A DNA stretch of 64,000 bases from Emiliania huxleyi CCMP1516 (taxonomy: Eukaryota > Haptophyta > Isochrysidales > Noelaerhabdaceae). The notes under the pieces were generated by a model, which had not been told where the DNA came from, ran no database searches, and saw only the letters and a list, made by a program, of their open reading frames with translations. Numbering within the stretch: position 1 is the stretch's first letter; each line of letters begins with the position of its first letter. Below are positions 1 through 10,056 of this stretch, piece after piece. Both the position numbers and the translations under genes were made by a program. Location: positions 407,107 to 471,106 of the forward strand of contig NW_005196681.1 of assembly GCF_000372725.1 (NCBI RefSeq). Direction: 5' to 3'.

Positions 1-251
1 CTCTCCGCCTAACACGTGTAACCGTGCGAACGCATAGCAAAACAGTCCACAGACCAAACTCTCGATCAAATCCAGCATTCTCCAGCCATCGTAGATCAGG
101 CAGCCCTCAACACACCCATAACGCCAAGCGCGGCGCGCCACCCCCAGCGCAGCCCGCAAGAAGAAGAAAGGAAAGAGAGCGGCGGGCGGCGGGCTGCGGG
201 GCGCGGCTTGCGGCGCCGGGAGGCGTGCCCACCCCGCCTCCTCCGCCGCAG

Positions 252-362
252 ATCAACGCGGCCGACAACATGGACGGCGAGGAGTTCGGCGACGACAACT
301 TCGACTTCGACGCAGAGGCGGAGGACGAGGACCGCGGAGGGGACATCGCAGACACCATCTAG
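252..362 (+). CDS. last exon of an acidic protein (partial)
   Basis: A CCGCAG acceptor at 246-251 is followed by 37 codons with G/C-ending third positions and a TAG stop. They encode an acidic tail rich in D and E (GEEFGDDNFDFDAEAEDED, then DIADTI). Earlier exons would lie upstream of the window or in the low-complexity DNA at 1-250. The function cannot be told from the tail. The acceptor is followed by A rather than the G seen at almost every other acceptor here, so the boundary is tentative. Confidence 0.4.
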   Translation: MNAADNMDGEEFGDDNFDFDAEAEDEDRGGDIADTI

Positions 363-762
363 TCCGTCTCTCCGCGCCTCGGCCGTCGACAGGGAGCATG
401 AGGCCGGCGTGGCTCCTCCGCAGTACACTCACCCGTGAAACACCGCGGGCGAGCGAGTCCGACACACGAGAGCTCAAGGGGTTGTTGCGACGCGCGAGCG
501 GTGCCACAGGGCACAGCGAGGTGGAGACACCGTATACTACACTTTTTGGTCATCTCAATCGTGACAATTGCGCGGCACCGGACCCCCCGGTGCGTGTGCG
601 CCGGCCATCGCGCAGTCGAAAAAAACACTGCCCCGGGTAAGAATAAGAGTTATTTCACGTCCCCGTCGTTACGGCTCAAGGCAAAAGCCGTGCACCGGCG
701 CGACACAAAAGGAAAGGCGCCACACGTCGGAGTTGCCCCGTGCCCCGCGACGCCCGCCCCCT

Positions 763-1835
763 CTACCGCTTCCTCGAGCCGGACCGCTGGCTGCCGCTCG
801 ACCGCTTGCGACTCCGCTGCGCCTGCGCCGGCGCCTCGCCCGCCTCTGCTCCCGCGGCGCCCTCCTCGGCCGCCTCGTCCGGCTCATCGGCGTCGTCATG
901 CGCGGCGGCCGAGGCCTCTGCAGGCGCGGCGGCCTCGCCGAGCGGCGGGAAGGGCGAGTCGTGCGCGGGCTGCGCCTCGCTGTACCAGGAAGAGTAGGCC
1001 GCCAGCTGCTGCGCGACGACGGTCTTGAGCGTGGAGGCCATCGTGTGGTAGTCGGAGCCCTTTGGGTTGTAGAGCATCGCGTTGTTGAAGATGAGATTCA
1101 GGTCCGACACCAGCGAGGCGACGTCGCGGATCGCGCCTCCCTCCACCTTCTTGCGCAGCGTCGAAAAGTCCATCGGGTCCGTGACGATCTCGCGGTAGTC
1201 TGGCGCCTCCTTCTCGGTGACGGGCCGCTTGAACGGGTGGGCCCACCGGTGCTTGGTGATCGAGACGACGAACTTGAGCAGCGCGCCTGTCCGCGAAGCC
1301 AGGCGAGCGCGCGCGTGCGGCGTCGGCGCTGGGCGGCGGAGGGCGGGAAGGGGCGGAGAGAAGCGGCTGCGGAGGGGGCGGCGCCTTGGACGCTCGCGCG
1401 GCGCGGATTCTTCTCCTCCTGCGCGAGCTCGACCCACGGGTCGACGCCATCCGTCGTCTCGGCGCTGCTCAACGTCGACTCGGCCGCCGGCTCCGATGTG
1501 GAGGCTCGCCGCGCGCCCGACCGGCTCTTGGCCTCGCGCTGGCCGTCTGCGGCGGCGGCGCGGAGGGCAGCGATCACCGCGGTGAGCTCGGCGACCCGGC
1601 TCGCGGCGAGCTCGCCCGCTAGCTTGGACAGCGCGGCGTCACCCTCCTCCGCCTCCTGCTCCCTGTGCACCTCCTCGCACCGCGCCGCGCTCGCGTCCTC
1701 CTCGTAGCCGAGCGCGGCGAGGGCGGCGCCGACCGCTTCGGAGACGCGGCTCCAGTCGTCCGCGCCGTGGCGCTGGACGGCGAGGACGACGAGCAAAGCA
1801 GTCGGGGGAGTGAGCTCCGGCTCCAGAGGCGACAT
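763..1835 (-). CDS. bromodomain protein with Myb/SANT-like N-terminus
   Basis: Two exons (1385-1835 and 763-1286) join in phase across a 98-bp GC-AG intron and give about 324 aa. The N-terminus has LAVQRHGADDWSRV, the Trp-containing pattern of the Myb/SANT-like segment in plant bromodomain proteins. The bromodomain lies at about residues 153-245: HRWAHPFKRPV, then the ZA-loop DYREIVTDPMDFSTLRKKV, then the acetyl-lysine region NAMLYNPKGSDYH. A serine/arginine/lysine-rich tail follows. The likely role is acetylated-histone reading in the nucleus, perhaps in a NuA4/BRD8-type complex (inference). The start is the first in-frame ATG, before SPLEPELTPPTALL. Confidence 0.85.
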
Positions 1836-1981
1836 CGGTTCCGCGCCGGCGTGCGGCCGCAGAGACAAAAGAATTCTTGGAGGTCCACCTCCAAGCCCTG
1901 ATAAATGAAAAACCCCGTGCCGCGCCTAGACCGGAAACTCGAGCGAGCCCAAGCAGCGCCGGGACGCTCCTCTCCACCGTG

Positions 1982-2815
1982 ATGCTCCTCGCCATCGTCG
2001 TCACCACGACGTGGCTGCGGACGGGCGTCGCCCACGACATCGTGCGCCCGCTCTCCAACGTCGCCGAGATCCCTGCCTCGCCTGCCAGGAGCGGCGTCGA
2101 CCTCATCGCTGGGCAGGTGCGCGGGTAGAGCTCTCCACCATACTCTGCCGCGATCCCGGCTGCTGCGAGCACGGCGCCGCCCGGTGCGCGCGAAATGACC
2201 CCTGCCGTTCCCGCGCGCACGCAGGTCGCCGAGGAGGACGTCGAGTGCCAATGCGCAAGCACGACAAATGTGCGCGCGTCCGCCGCCGCCATGCAGCCCC
2301 ACCCCTCCCCGCCGTCGATTTCGTCGCCGTCCGTGCGCGCGCCGCCGTTCACTCTGCCGCCGCCGTCGCCCCCACTTCCGCCGCCCCCGTTTTGCGCCTC
2401 GCCGCCGCCGCCGTTCTCCTTTTTCCCGCCGCCCGCGCTTCCGTCAGTCGCGCGCGCGCGCGGCTCGCCTGCGTCGCCGCCGCCCCCCCTCTCGCCGCCG
2501 CTCCCCTCACAGCCTCGTACAAGGGTGCCGCCGTCGGCGCCACAGCCTTGGCTCGCCCAAACGGTGACCCTCCCCCATCCCCCTCGGTGCTGCCCCACCT
2601 TCATCAGAACCAAATCCTCACCCCCCCCCCCCCCACTGCGCCCCGAATCAGGTGCCATCGCCACGTTTCCGTCGGATGAATTATGTGGAATTGTACCCCT
2701 CGGTGGTTTCCAAACCTATTCAAAAATGGACGCTTACAGAAATCGGCAAAAATTCAACCGTCACAACAACATCATTGCGTTCAAAGTGCACAAAGGGTGG
2801 CGCGATTTCGGTTGA
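1982..2815 (+). CDS. putative secreted proline-rich protein (weak)
   Basis: Exon 1982-2116 starts MLLAIVVTTTWLRTG, which reads as a signal peptide, and has coding-like third positions throughout. A GT-AG intron (2117-2224) would join it to an exon beginning VAEEDVECQCAS that then runs into a proline/serine-rich low-complexity stretch to a TGA at 2815. The second half may be read-through of non-coding pyrimidine-rich DNA, so the true 3' end is uncertain. No family is recognised. Confidence 0.3.
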
Positions 2816-4028
2816 AATTCGCGTCACCACTCGCCGCCTCTCGCCGCCGATCGATGACGAAGAGGAAGACCGAACTTCGCCCCAACTGCGAAACGATTGC
2901 GATTGGCGTTGGCCTGAAGGACTTGCCCCGTTGCTGAATCTCGATGCACACCTTTCGCTGCGAAATTGGGAGCTCAAACCAGGTCATGTTGCCCCATTGC
3001 GGCTTGTCGGAACACACCTTTCGGTGCGGCATTGGGCGCTGGAAGGAAATCAAGTTCAGCTGATTTCAAACGCTACCCGATACTACTACTCAGCTTCGTC
3101 TTGGGCTAGCCATAGATACCTGCTTCTTGATGAGCGCACAGAGTACTTTGAGTGGCTCTGCACCGTTCGATCACGATGCTTCGGATTGCCACCGGGCTTG
3201 GTCTCCCTCGGCGGCAACTCTGCATTTCTCAGCGGCTACGAAGCCGGCTCGGCTGTCGGATACCTCTGCGTCAAATGGGTGCGCATGCTCGTGAAATCAC
3301 CTCAGAGTTGCGCCTTTGCCATGGTGCCAACATTGATGGTACTCACGCCACTCGTCAACAACGACCCGCTGTTGGTTACGCACGGCATCGCGGCATTCCA
3401 CTCAGGTGTCAAGGTCGCTTCTTTGATCGCAACAGACGGTTCCGTGCTCGTGGTTGCGACCCCGCTTGCTACAAACTTGCTCCTCGACCACTGCCTGGAC
3501 TTCGTGCGACACCGCAATTCAGTTCAAGCGAAGCGCGAATTGGCAAAAAAGCGCCGAAGGCGGTTTAAGGCGCTGCGGAGGAAGGAGCTGCGATTGTACC
3601 GGCGGGGCTTTGGCGCCCACCTTGTAATTGCGTGCGGACGCTCGTACTGCTTTTTCAGAACGGAGAGTGGCAGGTTCGAATGGCTACCATCCTCGTCGAC
3701 ACGCGTCGAGAGGCTCGCTCTGCTAGCGGAAGGTTGCATTCCATGCTTTCGTCCCCCCCGCAAGCGGAACGGTCCTACTCCGCCGCCAACCTATGCGAGC
3801 TCCGAGACGCCCAATGAGGGGAGAGCTGAGGAGGAACTTGACAGCTGCCCTCTCGACGCAGATGGCTGGCCATCGGGGACAGGGACATTCTGGCCATACA
3901 GGTTTTCGGCAGAGTCGGTCGCGGGCTACAACCGTCGGATGGTAGCATATGAGGCGTACGTGGCAAAGTACCTGAACGAACCTTACGACCCTGAACGCGC
4001 GTGGGAACAAATGAGGCACGCAAAGTGA
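2652..4028 (+). CDS. unidentified 458-aa ORF, possibly mobile-element derived
   Basis: This long open frame has visibly lower GC than its neighbours and no sign of introns. It has no domain I recognise. Visible features are WRWPEGLAPLL, a lysine/arginine block KKRRRRFKALRRKELR, paired cysteines (CIPCF) and a tyrosine-rich end (YNRRMVAYEAYVAKY). The frame ends a few bases before a PIF1-like helicase segment in the next frame. The two may once have been one protein or a tandem pair on a mobile or viral-type element. The start is uncertain; an ATG at 2679 (MNYVELYPS) is equally possible. Confidence 0.45.
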   Translation: MPSPRFRRMNYVELYPSVVSKPIQKWTLTEIGKNSTVTTTSLRSKCTKGGAISVEIRVTTRRLSPPIDDEEEDRTSPQLRNDCDWRWPEGLAPLLNLDAHLSLRNWELKPGHVAPLRLVGTHLSVRHWALEGNQVQLISNATRYYYSASSWASHRYLLLDERTEYFEWLCTVRSRCFGLPPGLVSLGGNSAFLSGYEAGSAVGYLCVKWVRMLVKSPQSCAFAMVPTLMVLTPLVNNDPLLVTHGIAAFHSGVKVASLIATDGSVLVVATPLATNLLLDHCLDFVRHRNSVQAKRELAKKRRRRFKALRRKELRLYRRGFGAHLVIACGRSYCFFRTESGRFEWLPSSSTRVERLALLAEGCIPCFRPPRKRNGPTPPPTYASSETPNEGRAEEELDSCPLDADGWPSGTGTFWPYRFSAESVAGYNRRMVAYEAYVAKYLNEPYDPERAWEQMRHAK

Positions 4029-4355
4029 AACCTCAGAGATCGATTTGAGCGCGGCAGTTTCTGAGGCGAATACGCCCGAGCACGATGGCCCGTTTGCGGA
4101 GGTTACGGAGGAGGAGTATCTCGCCCTGGATCGAGATTGGCAAGAACGGCGCCGAATCGGGTCTGACGACCCGGGAAGTCCGCCGCTCAATCCGGAGCAA
4201 CGCTGCGCTGGCCGGGCCTTCTATCGCGCGGTCCGGCTCCGGGCTCGGCTGAAAGCGATGGGAGCAACTTCGGACACTTTCGTGAAGGCCTTCAGCCGCG
4301 CCGGGCTGGACCCGACTGTGATGCTGCTGGGGCCAGGCGGTACGGGCAAATCCAG
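4027..4355 (+). pseudogene. PIF1-like helicase, N-terminal fragment
   Basis: An open frame without an obvious ATG encodes an acidic linker (EVTEEEYLALDRDW), then LNPEQRCAGRAFYRAV, then the P-loop MLLGPGGTGKSR. That order (Q-motif-like segment, then GPGGTGKS Walker A) is typical of PIF1/RecD-like helicases, including those on Helitrons and other mobile elements. Homology stops directly after the Walker A serine/arginine. Walker B and the other helicase motifs are absent, and the next DNA encodes something unrelated. It is a fragment joined to foreign sequence. Confidence 0.6.
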
Positions 4356-4649
4356 GCCGGACCGCAGACGCCGCCGGGGACGCCGCCGCTGCAGCCGGCT
4401 TCTAAGCGGGAGTACGGCTGCGCGCTCTGCGGCTCAAAGGACCACAACCTCACCAAGACGACGAAGGGTGTGAGGTCGGTGACCTGCCTCTACCACAAGG
4501 AGTTCAAGGCCGTGATCGGCAAGGAGGACGAGGTCAAGTTCGTCAAACTGACGCCGACGGAGAGGGCCGCAAAGCGGGCGGAGGAGGCGGCGAAGAAGGC
4601 GAAGGAGGCGGCGAAGGAGGAGGAGATGGAACAGGAGGGAGAGCCGTGA
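4344..4649 (+). pseudogene. Cys/His-cluster C-terminal fragment with lysine-rich tail
   Basis: Starting right at the helicase break, another frame reads QTPPGTPPLQPASKREYG, then CALCGSKDHN, then CLYHKEFK. This is a CxxC-x4-H plus CxxH arrangement that could bind zinc. An alanine/lysine/glutamate helix (AAKRAEEAAKKAKEAAKEEE) follows, ending at TGA 4647-4649. No ATG precedes it in frame, so it is the 3' part of another gene placed here by rearrangement. Codon use is coding-like. The parent family is not recognised. Confidence 0.45.
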
Positions 4650-5559
4650 GCTGCGCAGTGAGAAGAGCGGCGGCGTAGTAGCGGTCGAGAGAGGAGTTGT
4701 GTTGACTGTTGTCTTCACACCGTGTCGGGAGGTGTCCGCGACGAGGGGTCGCGACACACATCTCGCACGCGAGGTCGAACCATGTCCTCTTCTTTCACTT
4801 TCCTGAACGCCTTGCCTATCATCATGGTTGCAACTAAAAAGACCTCCAAGCCCTGGGAGCCCTCCCCTTACTATTTCAACCACATCGGCATTTTGGCCTA
4901 TGTCTTTTGTGCAAGTTTCTCGATGAGGCGGGGATCCGAGAGAGTTTTTTAGCAATACCAAACAACTCTAACACTCACACGTCATTTGGGGCCTGGAGCC
5001 CTTTGTTTTGGGGATCCGTGGTGAGCAGATTCCCAGATTACTTTTCCCTCGAAGACATACTAGTTTTTTGGCGTTCAGGTGCCTACAAAAAATATCCGAG
5101 ATCCCATGGAGCAAAACACAGGGTTTGCGGCGGTCACTGTCCTACCAGCGGGCACAGTGCTCAGTGGGCCGCGGACACCCGTGAATGACCTTAAAGGTAA
5201 GAAGATAAAGCGGACAGAAAACAGAACACAACACAAGCGATCCCGCAACAGCGATTGTGGGGACTACATGATCCGGACTAAAGAAGGTCGCACCCCACGA
5301 TTCACGCGACAGGCAAGGCGCGGGCGACGGCTTCCTCAGAAGCCGTCGCCCGCACGCCGCACCACAGGAGCAGTCACACCACTCCCACTCCGGCGCCCAC
5401 CCAGACCCACTCCCCACCCCGACATCCCCAACCACACACCCCACTATCCCGCCCCACCCCGACCCGAGCAACCCCGCCCCACCCCGACCCGACCCGATCC
5501 ACCCCGCCCCGCCCCGCCCGGCCCCCCCCCCACCAGACAAACCCGTGAGAAGAGAAAAG
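4650..5559. other. intergenic, no supported gene; perfect hairpin at 5321-5354
   Basis: No open frame here has coding-like character. A perfect inverted repeat with 15-bp arms (5321-5335 and 5340-5354) and a 4-bp loop lies in the middle. A CCCCGACCC-type low-complexity tract covers about 5390-5530. Confidence 0.5.
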
Positions 5560-5640
5560 AAACTTGCAAGCACGACGAGAGTGGGACGACCGCGAGGTGG
5601 CATGAAGGTTGCAGCGAGAATCGGCGAGGGACTGCGAAAG
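5560..5640 (+). mobile_element. degenerate LINE ORF fragment
   Basis: The encoded GRPRGGMKVAARIGEGLRKA matches the carboxy-terminal GRPRGGTKVAARIGERLRRE of the LINE ORF at 25018-25080, with obvious DNA similarity. The poly-TTTC tail is missing, so this is a relic rather than a simple 5'-truncated insertion. Confidence 0.6.
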
Positions 5641-6481
5641 GCGATGAGCTGCTGCCGCAGTGGGGTGGTGCCCAATCGGGCTTACCGGGGGTGCGGTCTG
5701 CGGCTCTGCGCGCCGGAGCCCGGACCGTCCGCGCTGCTCGCGCGCCGGTTATGTCGGGGGAACCAGCAGCGCAGAGGTCTTGGCCGCTACCGCGTCCAGC
5801 CTCGCCCCCGCCGCGTCAGCCGAAGCTGGGGCCGGTCCCGTAGCCGAGAGAGCCCGCGTCGATGAGTTCGACGCGGTCGGGAGGCCTTGCCGCTTGCGGA
5901 GAGGCCAGCGAGATGGCGATCGCTGTACTTCATGGTGTGATCAAGTGACTGGCTGCACTGCAGCCATGGACATCTGCTTGTTGGTTTTCAAAAATCTCTC
6001 ATCGGGGCTGCGTGTGTGGTGGACGGACGAAAGGGAGCGCCGACGCCGCCCCATGGCCCATGCACACCGTCCGGTCCGTGTTAGAGAGATTTGTTGTTTT
6101 TAGCCCCCCGCTACCCAGTCCCGTTCGTGCGACGTAGCGGGGGGCCACGACTATGTTTACGAAAACATAAGTAGTCTCCCGCGAGGTGTGAATTTTGCCA
6201 CGGGCCGCCCCAGGGTTCCGGCTCCTAGCCGGATAGGGGGGTCTGTCGCCACTGACTCGCGCCAAAACGCCCTACCTACCTACCTATCCCCAGGCCGCGC
6301 AGCGAAGCGAAAAAAGATGAAAATAGGGGGTACCTACCTATTGCAGGGCCCTTTTGTGCGAAACAAAGGATGCCGCCCAAGGTTTTTCCATTCATTCACG
6401 AACACCAGCCCTAGCACCAGCCGCGTTATGGCGCTCTTGACCCACCCACGTGCCACGTCGCGTCGTAGGTACTGCGACCCC

Positions 6482-6483
<2 letters not shown>
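5641..6483. other. intergenic, no supported gene
   Basis: This stretch holds an 11-bp inverted repeat (6104-6114 and 6134-6144, CCCCCCGCTAC type) and runs of CCTA near 6275-6295 and 6330-6340. A short stretch near 5963-5981 (GCAGCCATGGACATCTGCT) recurs near 43403-43421. Confidence 0.4.

Positions 6484-6569
<86 letters not shown>
6484..6569. repeat. (GA)n microsatellite, about 86 bp
   Basis: An uninterrupted GA dinucleotide run. A comparable CT run of about 100 bp lies at 58557-58656. Confidence 0.97.
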
Positions 6570-6572
<3 letters not shown>

Positions 6573-6720
6573 AAACAAAACAAGAATCCGTACGCGTGGA
6601 AACCGGAGAGACACAAGAGCCCAACGGCAACGCACTCTCTCACATGACAAGGTCCCACAAAAGAAAAGATAGGGCCTGGCGTTAGAGTACAGGCAGGCCC
6701 TCCAAATTCTTCAGGACGGG

Positions 6721-6905
6721 ACTCGGTAGTCGTGACCCCCCTGACGCCTGAGTGTGAGGAGCAGGAGAGAGTGAGAGAGAGCTTTGTGGTGTTGGTGTAC
6801 GCAATAACGGGACAGGGTGCTTGTTCTCTCCATCTACCCTTCTAGCTCTTAGCATGAGCTGCGCCCTGTGTCCGACCCCTTTTGCGCAGCAACACCTTAA
6901 TGCTT
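6721..6905 (-). repeat. dispersed repeat, copy 1 (inverted partner at 60035-60212)
   Basis: The reverse complement of this segment closely matches 60035-60212 over about 180 bp. Shared blocks include GGGTCGGACACAGGGCGCAG and CCTGTCCCGTTATTGCGTAC. Differences are small indels within GA-rich stretches. It contains no coding frame. Confidence 0.85.
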
Positions 6906-7173
6906 AAACTTCAGGCTGCCCTCCAAATTCGGGTCGGAGCGTAGGTACAAGGTAGCGGAGTGGGCCCCGAGTTTGAAAAGGGCGACGGACGCTTGCGTCC
7001 TAGCCTCCAACAACGCCTCCCCGGCGCGGAGGGGCCCCGGACGGATGCACAACCGCTCCACGCCACGCCGCTTCACTCAATTTCTTTTTCTGGGCGAACA
7101 CACTGTTTGGCTACCAGGAAGAGGCGCGAGCCCTCTTCTGCGAAGAAAGCCCGCGAGCCCTGTGCGAGACGAT

Positions 7174-8025
7174 ATGACTCAACAGCTGGGCGAGCCCCTA
7201 CTCCCGGGCCAAGGCCGCGGGCCCACGCGCGACCTCGAGGCTGCACGCGGAGCGTTTGCCACCGGCGACATCAACGCCAGCCGAGCGGCGCACGCTGCGC
7301 CGGTGGTCGTGGACCCGCGCGCGAGCGAAGCCCATCAGGAGGGCGGAGGGCGGGTGAAGAGCATCGTCTTCGGCGGGTGCGCCGCGTGCTGTTTCCATCC
7401 GCCCTGCTGCCGCCTGAGCGACCACTTCGAGCGAGCCCCTCACCCTCTCGTCACCGTAATCAGGCTTGACGGGATCCTGACCTCGTTCGCTATCGTCTCG
7501 GGCGCGGTCGGCGCGCACGTTCCGGCCGTCGCCATCCTCGCGATGGGCGTGTCCAACGTGCTCGCCGACGCCCTCTCCATGGGCGCGCCGCTCCCACAGT
7601 AGAGCGACGCACCTCAATCTGCCACGAGCAGCAGACGGCAGACGGCAGAGCGGTCCCTCGCCTCGCAGCGGCGCGGCCCCCGCTTAGCTCGCGCCTCGCC
7701 TGCAGGCGCGGGCGAGTGGCTCTCTTCGCGCGCGTACAACAGCTACGTGCAGAAGGAGCTGGAGCGGGAGACTTGGGAGCTGGACAACTACCCGGAGGGC
7801 GAGGTGCGGAGAGAGAGCTGCGGAGAGGGCGGCGGAGAGGGCAGCGGCCGAGGGGGAGCCGGTGCCCCCGCCCCCCCCCTCTCCCCCTCGAGGCTGATCG
7901 CCTCCGCTCTGTTCGGGAGAGGGGGACAGAGTAAGAGTAGAGATGTCTGTGAGTTCGAGAGGCGACTGCGAGGGCTGAGACAGGTCCGGCGAGCCCGGTC
8001 CTTTGCGTTACTGGGCGGCGGGTGA
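7174..8025 (+). pseudogene. VIT/CCC1-type iron/manganese transporter, 3'-truncated
   Basis: Exons 7174-7376, 7464-7582 and 7706-7803 join in phase through one GT-AG and one GC-AG intron. They encode RVKSIVFGG, LDGILTSFAIVSGAVGAH, then LAMGVSNVLADALSMGAGEW and ETWELDNYPEGE. These are the first membrane segments and the metal-binding region of the vacuolar iron transporter/CCC1 family, which moves Fe2+ or Mn2+ into vacuoles. After PEGE the family should continue through a metal-binding helix and three more membrane spans. I find none of these downstream, and the frame runs through low-complexity DNA to a TGA at 8023-8025. The gene is probably truncated by rearrangement, unless a long intron hides the rest. 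Confidence 0.75.
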
Positions 8026-8531
8026 GGAGGCGACACGAATGAGTGCCACCCCTCCTCCGGGCTCCGCCGACACCTCGAGGCCGACGCCAAGAAAAGGTCC
8101 TCAAGGGGGGGTTGAGCGCCAGGCATGTGGGGCCATGGCTCGCTCGCGGGCTGTACCGGTCCGGGAGAGCGGCGTCTGCTATTAAGAAAAGAAAGAAGCG
8201 ACCAACCGGTCGCGGACCGGTGATCGCGGCCAGCCCCTGGTTGGAGTGTGAACGGGCTTGGTAGCCCGCCGCCGCCCTCCGATCGGCTACTTTAAAAAGA
8301 TCCGCAGGGCCGGCGAGCAGGGGACTGTGGTGTGTGGAGAGCGAGTCTGTGGAGCGAAAAGAAAAGCTCTAGGTCAAGCGAGTGGCAGTGGATCGCGGCC
8401 CAAGCTTATATTGCACTAGAGGATAGAGCCCTATCGTAGGGGGCTGGGCCTGTCTGTGGGGCTGGGCGCGTCCGTGGGGCGTGGGGGGTGTCGAGAGAGG
8501 ACAGACTGTCATATACTCTGACAGTCTGACG
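8026..8531. other. intergenic, no supported gene
   Basis: No coding-like frame is visible. There is a short G-rich tract with repeated GGGGCTGGGC/GTGGGGC motifs at about 8440-8495. Confidence 0.4.
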
Positions 8532-9311
8532 GACTAGGTCCAGCCCTGGGTGAGCCAGATCTGACGTTTTGGGACATCGCGTCAGATCCGTGTTTTTTTG
8601 GTCTTGCGGTACATCTCTCCGCTCGCCACCTCACGCTCCGCCGTCCGGCCATGGATGGTCCGATGGAGCTCGCCGAGCTCCATCGGACCATCCAACTCCG
8701 GTCACCGAGTCTGAACGCGCTCAGCCTCAGGAGGTACCAAACCGCGCGAATTCTGCACGCCTCGCTGCACCGCTGGCTTGACTGAATCAGGCAGCAGCAG
8801 GCTGCTGCTGCTGCCACAGCAGCAGTCTGCTGCGGCCCTAATACGCAAGTTGATGACTAGCAGCACTGCCGGGGACATTCGAGCCGCCACAGCCGGTGTG
8901 CAGCTGTGCACTGCCACCTGCCCGCGGCTAAGCACAATGTGTGCTCGCATTGGATGAGCCCTGCTGATGGACCTGCGTCGCCTTAGCTGCACGAGAGCAA
9001 TGCCGCAGGCGGCGGCCGTGGCATACACTGCGAGCACACTCGGTGCAGCTGCAAGGTGCAGCAAGAGCACGTCGTTCCTGCCTCTGATGCCACTCTCGCG
9101 GCTTGTAGCGCGTCACTCGCGCATGCTCTCCAGGAGCTATGGCGGGCGCGTGTGTGGGGCTGTAGCCTGTGTTTGGCCGGTTCTGACCCGTTTACTATCA
9201 GTACCATGCCTGGGCCACAATAATCGCACACGGGGAGCGGCTCAGGGACCCAGTAAGCCGCGGAATCGCCAAATGTCACAACCCGGCTCACCCCCAGGGC
9301 TGGACCTAGTC
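8532..9311. mobile_element. non-coding TIR element (MITE-like), 780 bp
   Basis: The ends are inverted repeats of about 25 bp (left GACTAGGTCCAGCCCTGGGT, right the same in reverse with a 2-bp insertion), flanked by a possible 4-bp duplication GACG. The interior has no convincing ORF. It contains a perfect hairpin with 20-bp arms and a 1-bp loop at 8653-8693 and a CAG/CTG hairpin near 8790-8835. Probably a non-autonomous DNA transposon; the superfamily is not assignable. Confidence 0.6.
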
Positions 9312-9420
9312 GACGACAGAGGACACGACAGACGACCGGGGGACGATCGTCCCGCCCACCTAGGCACGACCTCTGCGACAGGATTTTGCAAGGTATAAGC
9401 GAGGATTGGTACCCCTCACC

Positions 9421-9640
9421 TCCGCACTTGGAGCACTTGGAGTGAGTCGGTAACCTCACACCCCCCACAGGGCCGGGGAGCTAAGAAGCGCGGCAAGCGC
9501 GCGCCCATCGCGGGCCGGATGATCGGCATCGGGTTGCGCGGGGCTATGAGTGTAGAGAGCCCTGACCCGTGGGGGGTGCGCGTTCGCAGGGAGCGGCCGC
9601 GGGGCCATAAGCATAACGAAGTAAACACGAGTCTCCGAGA
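9421..9640. repeat. dispersed repeat copy A (direct partner at 35341-35545)
   Basis: Shared ordered blocks include CACTTGGAGCACTTG, ACAGGGCCGGGGAGCT, GGTGCGCGTTCGCAGGGA, GGGGCCATAA and AACACGAGTCTCCGA or close variants. Copy A is slightly longer and diverged by indels. It has no coding capacity. Confidence 0.8.
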
Positions 9641-9978
9641 GGGTTGGTTCTGCGCTTTGGGTTAAGTTCTATCTTGACTCCACGGCCGCGGCGGTCCCGA
9701 GATCCCGTCTCCCCGGGCGCGAGGGCGGCGGCGTCGGAACGTACCGCCGCACCTCCTCGAGTGACCGGGCCAGCTCTCCGGTTGTAGCACTTTGGTTGGC
9801 GCCTTGGTTGGCGCGGGGGAGGCATTTGCGGCGTCGCCGCGCGCGACGACGGCGAGCACGCGGAGGTCGCACGCCTGCACGCGACCAGGGGCACCGCTTG
9901 TCCGATCCCGCACGCGCCGCCGCCGTGGCTCGTTGCAAGCCTTGCTTGCCTCGCTGGGGGGGGGGGGGGGGGGGTGCA
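9641..9978. other. 5' region of NAA25 with a 19-bp poly-G run
   Basis: A G19 run sits at 9956-9974, a few bases before the first possible start codon of the NAA25 gene. No other element is recognised. Confidence 0.4.
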
Positions 9979-10056
9979 ATGGGAGCTGCGAGTGCTGCGG
10001 TAGCGCCAGTAGAAAAGAAACCGCTTCGCGCAGCGCCCGCAGCAAAACGTCGAGAC

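Noticed and set aside
5321..5354. Perfect GC hairpin as a transcription terminator
   Set aside because: Rho-independent terminators are bacterial, there is no following T-run and no gene ends there.
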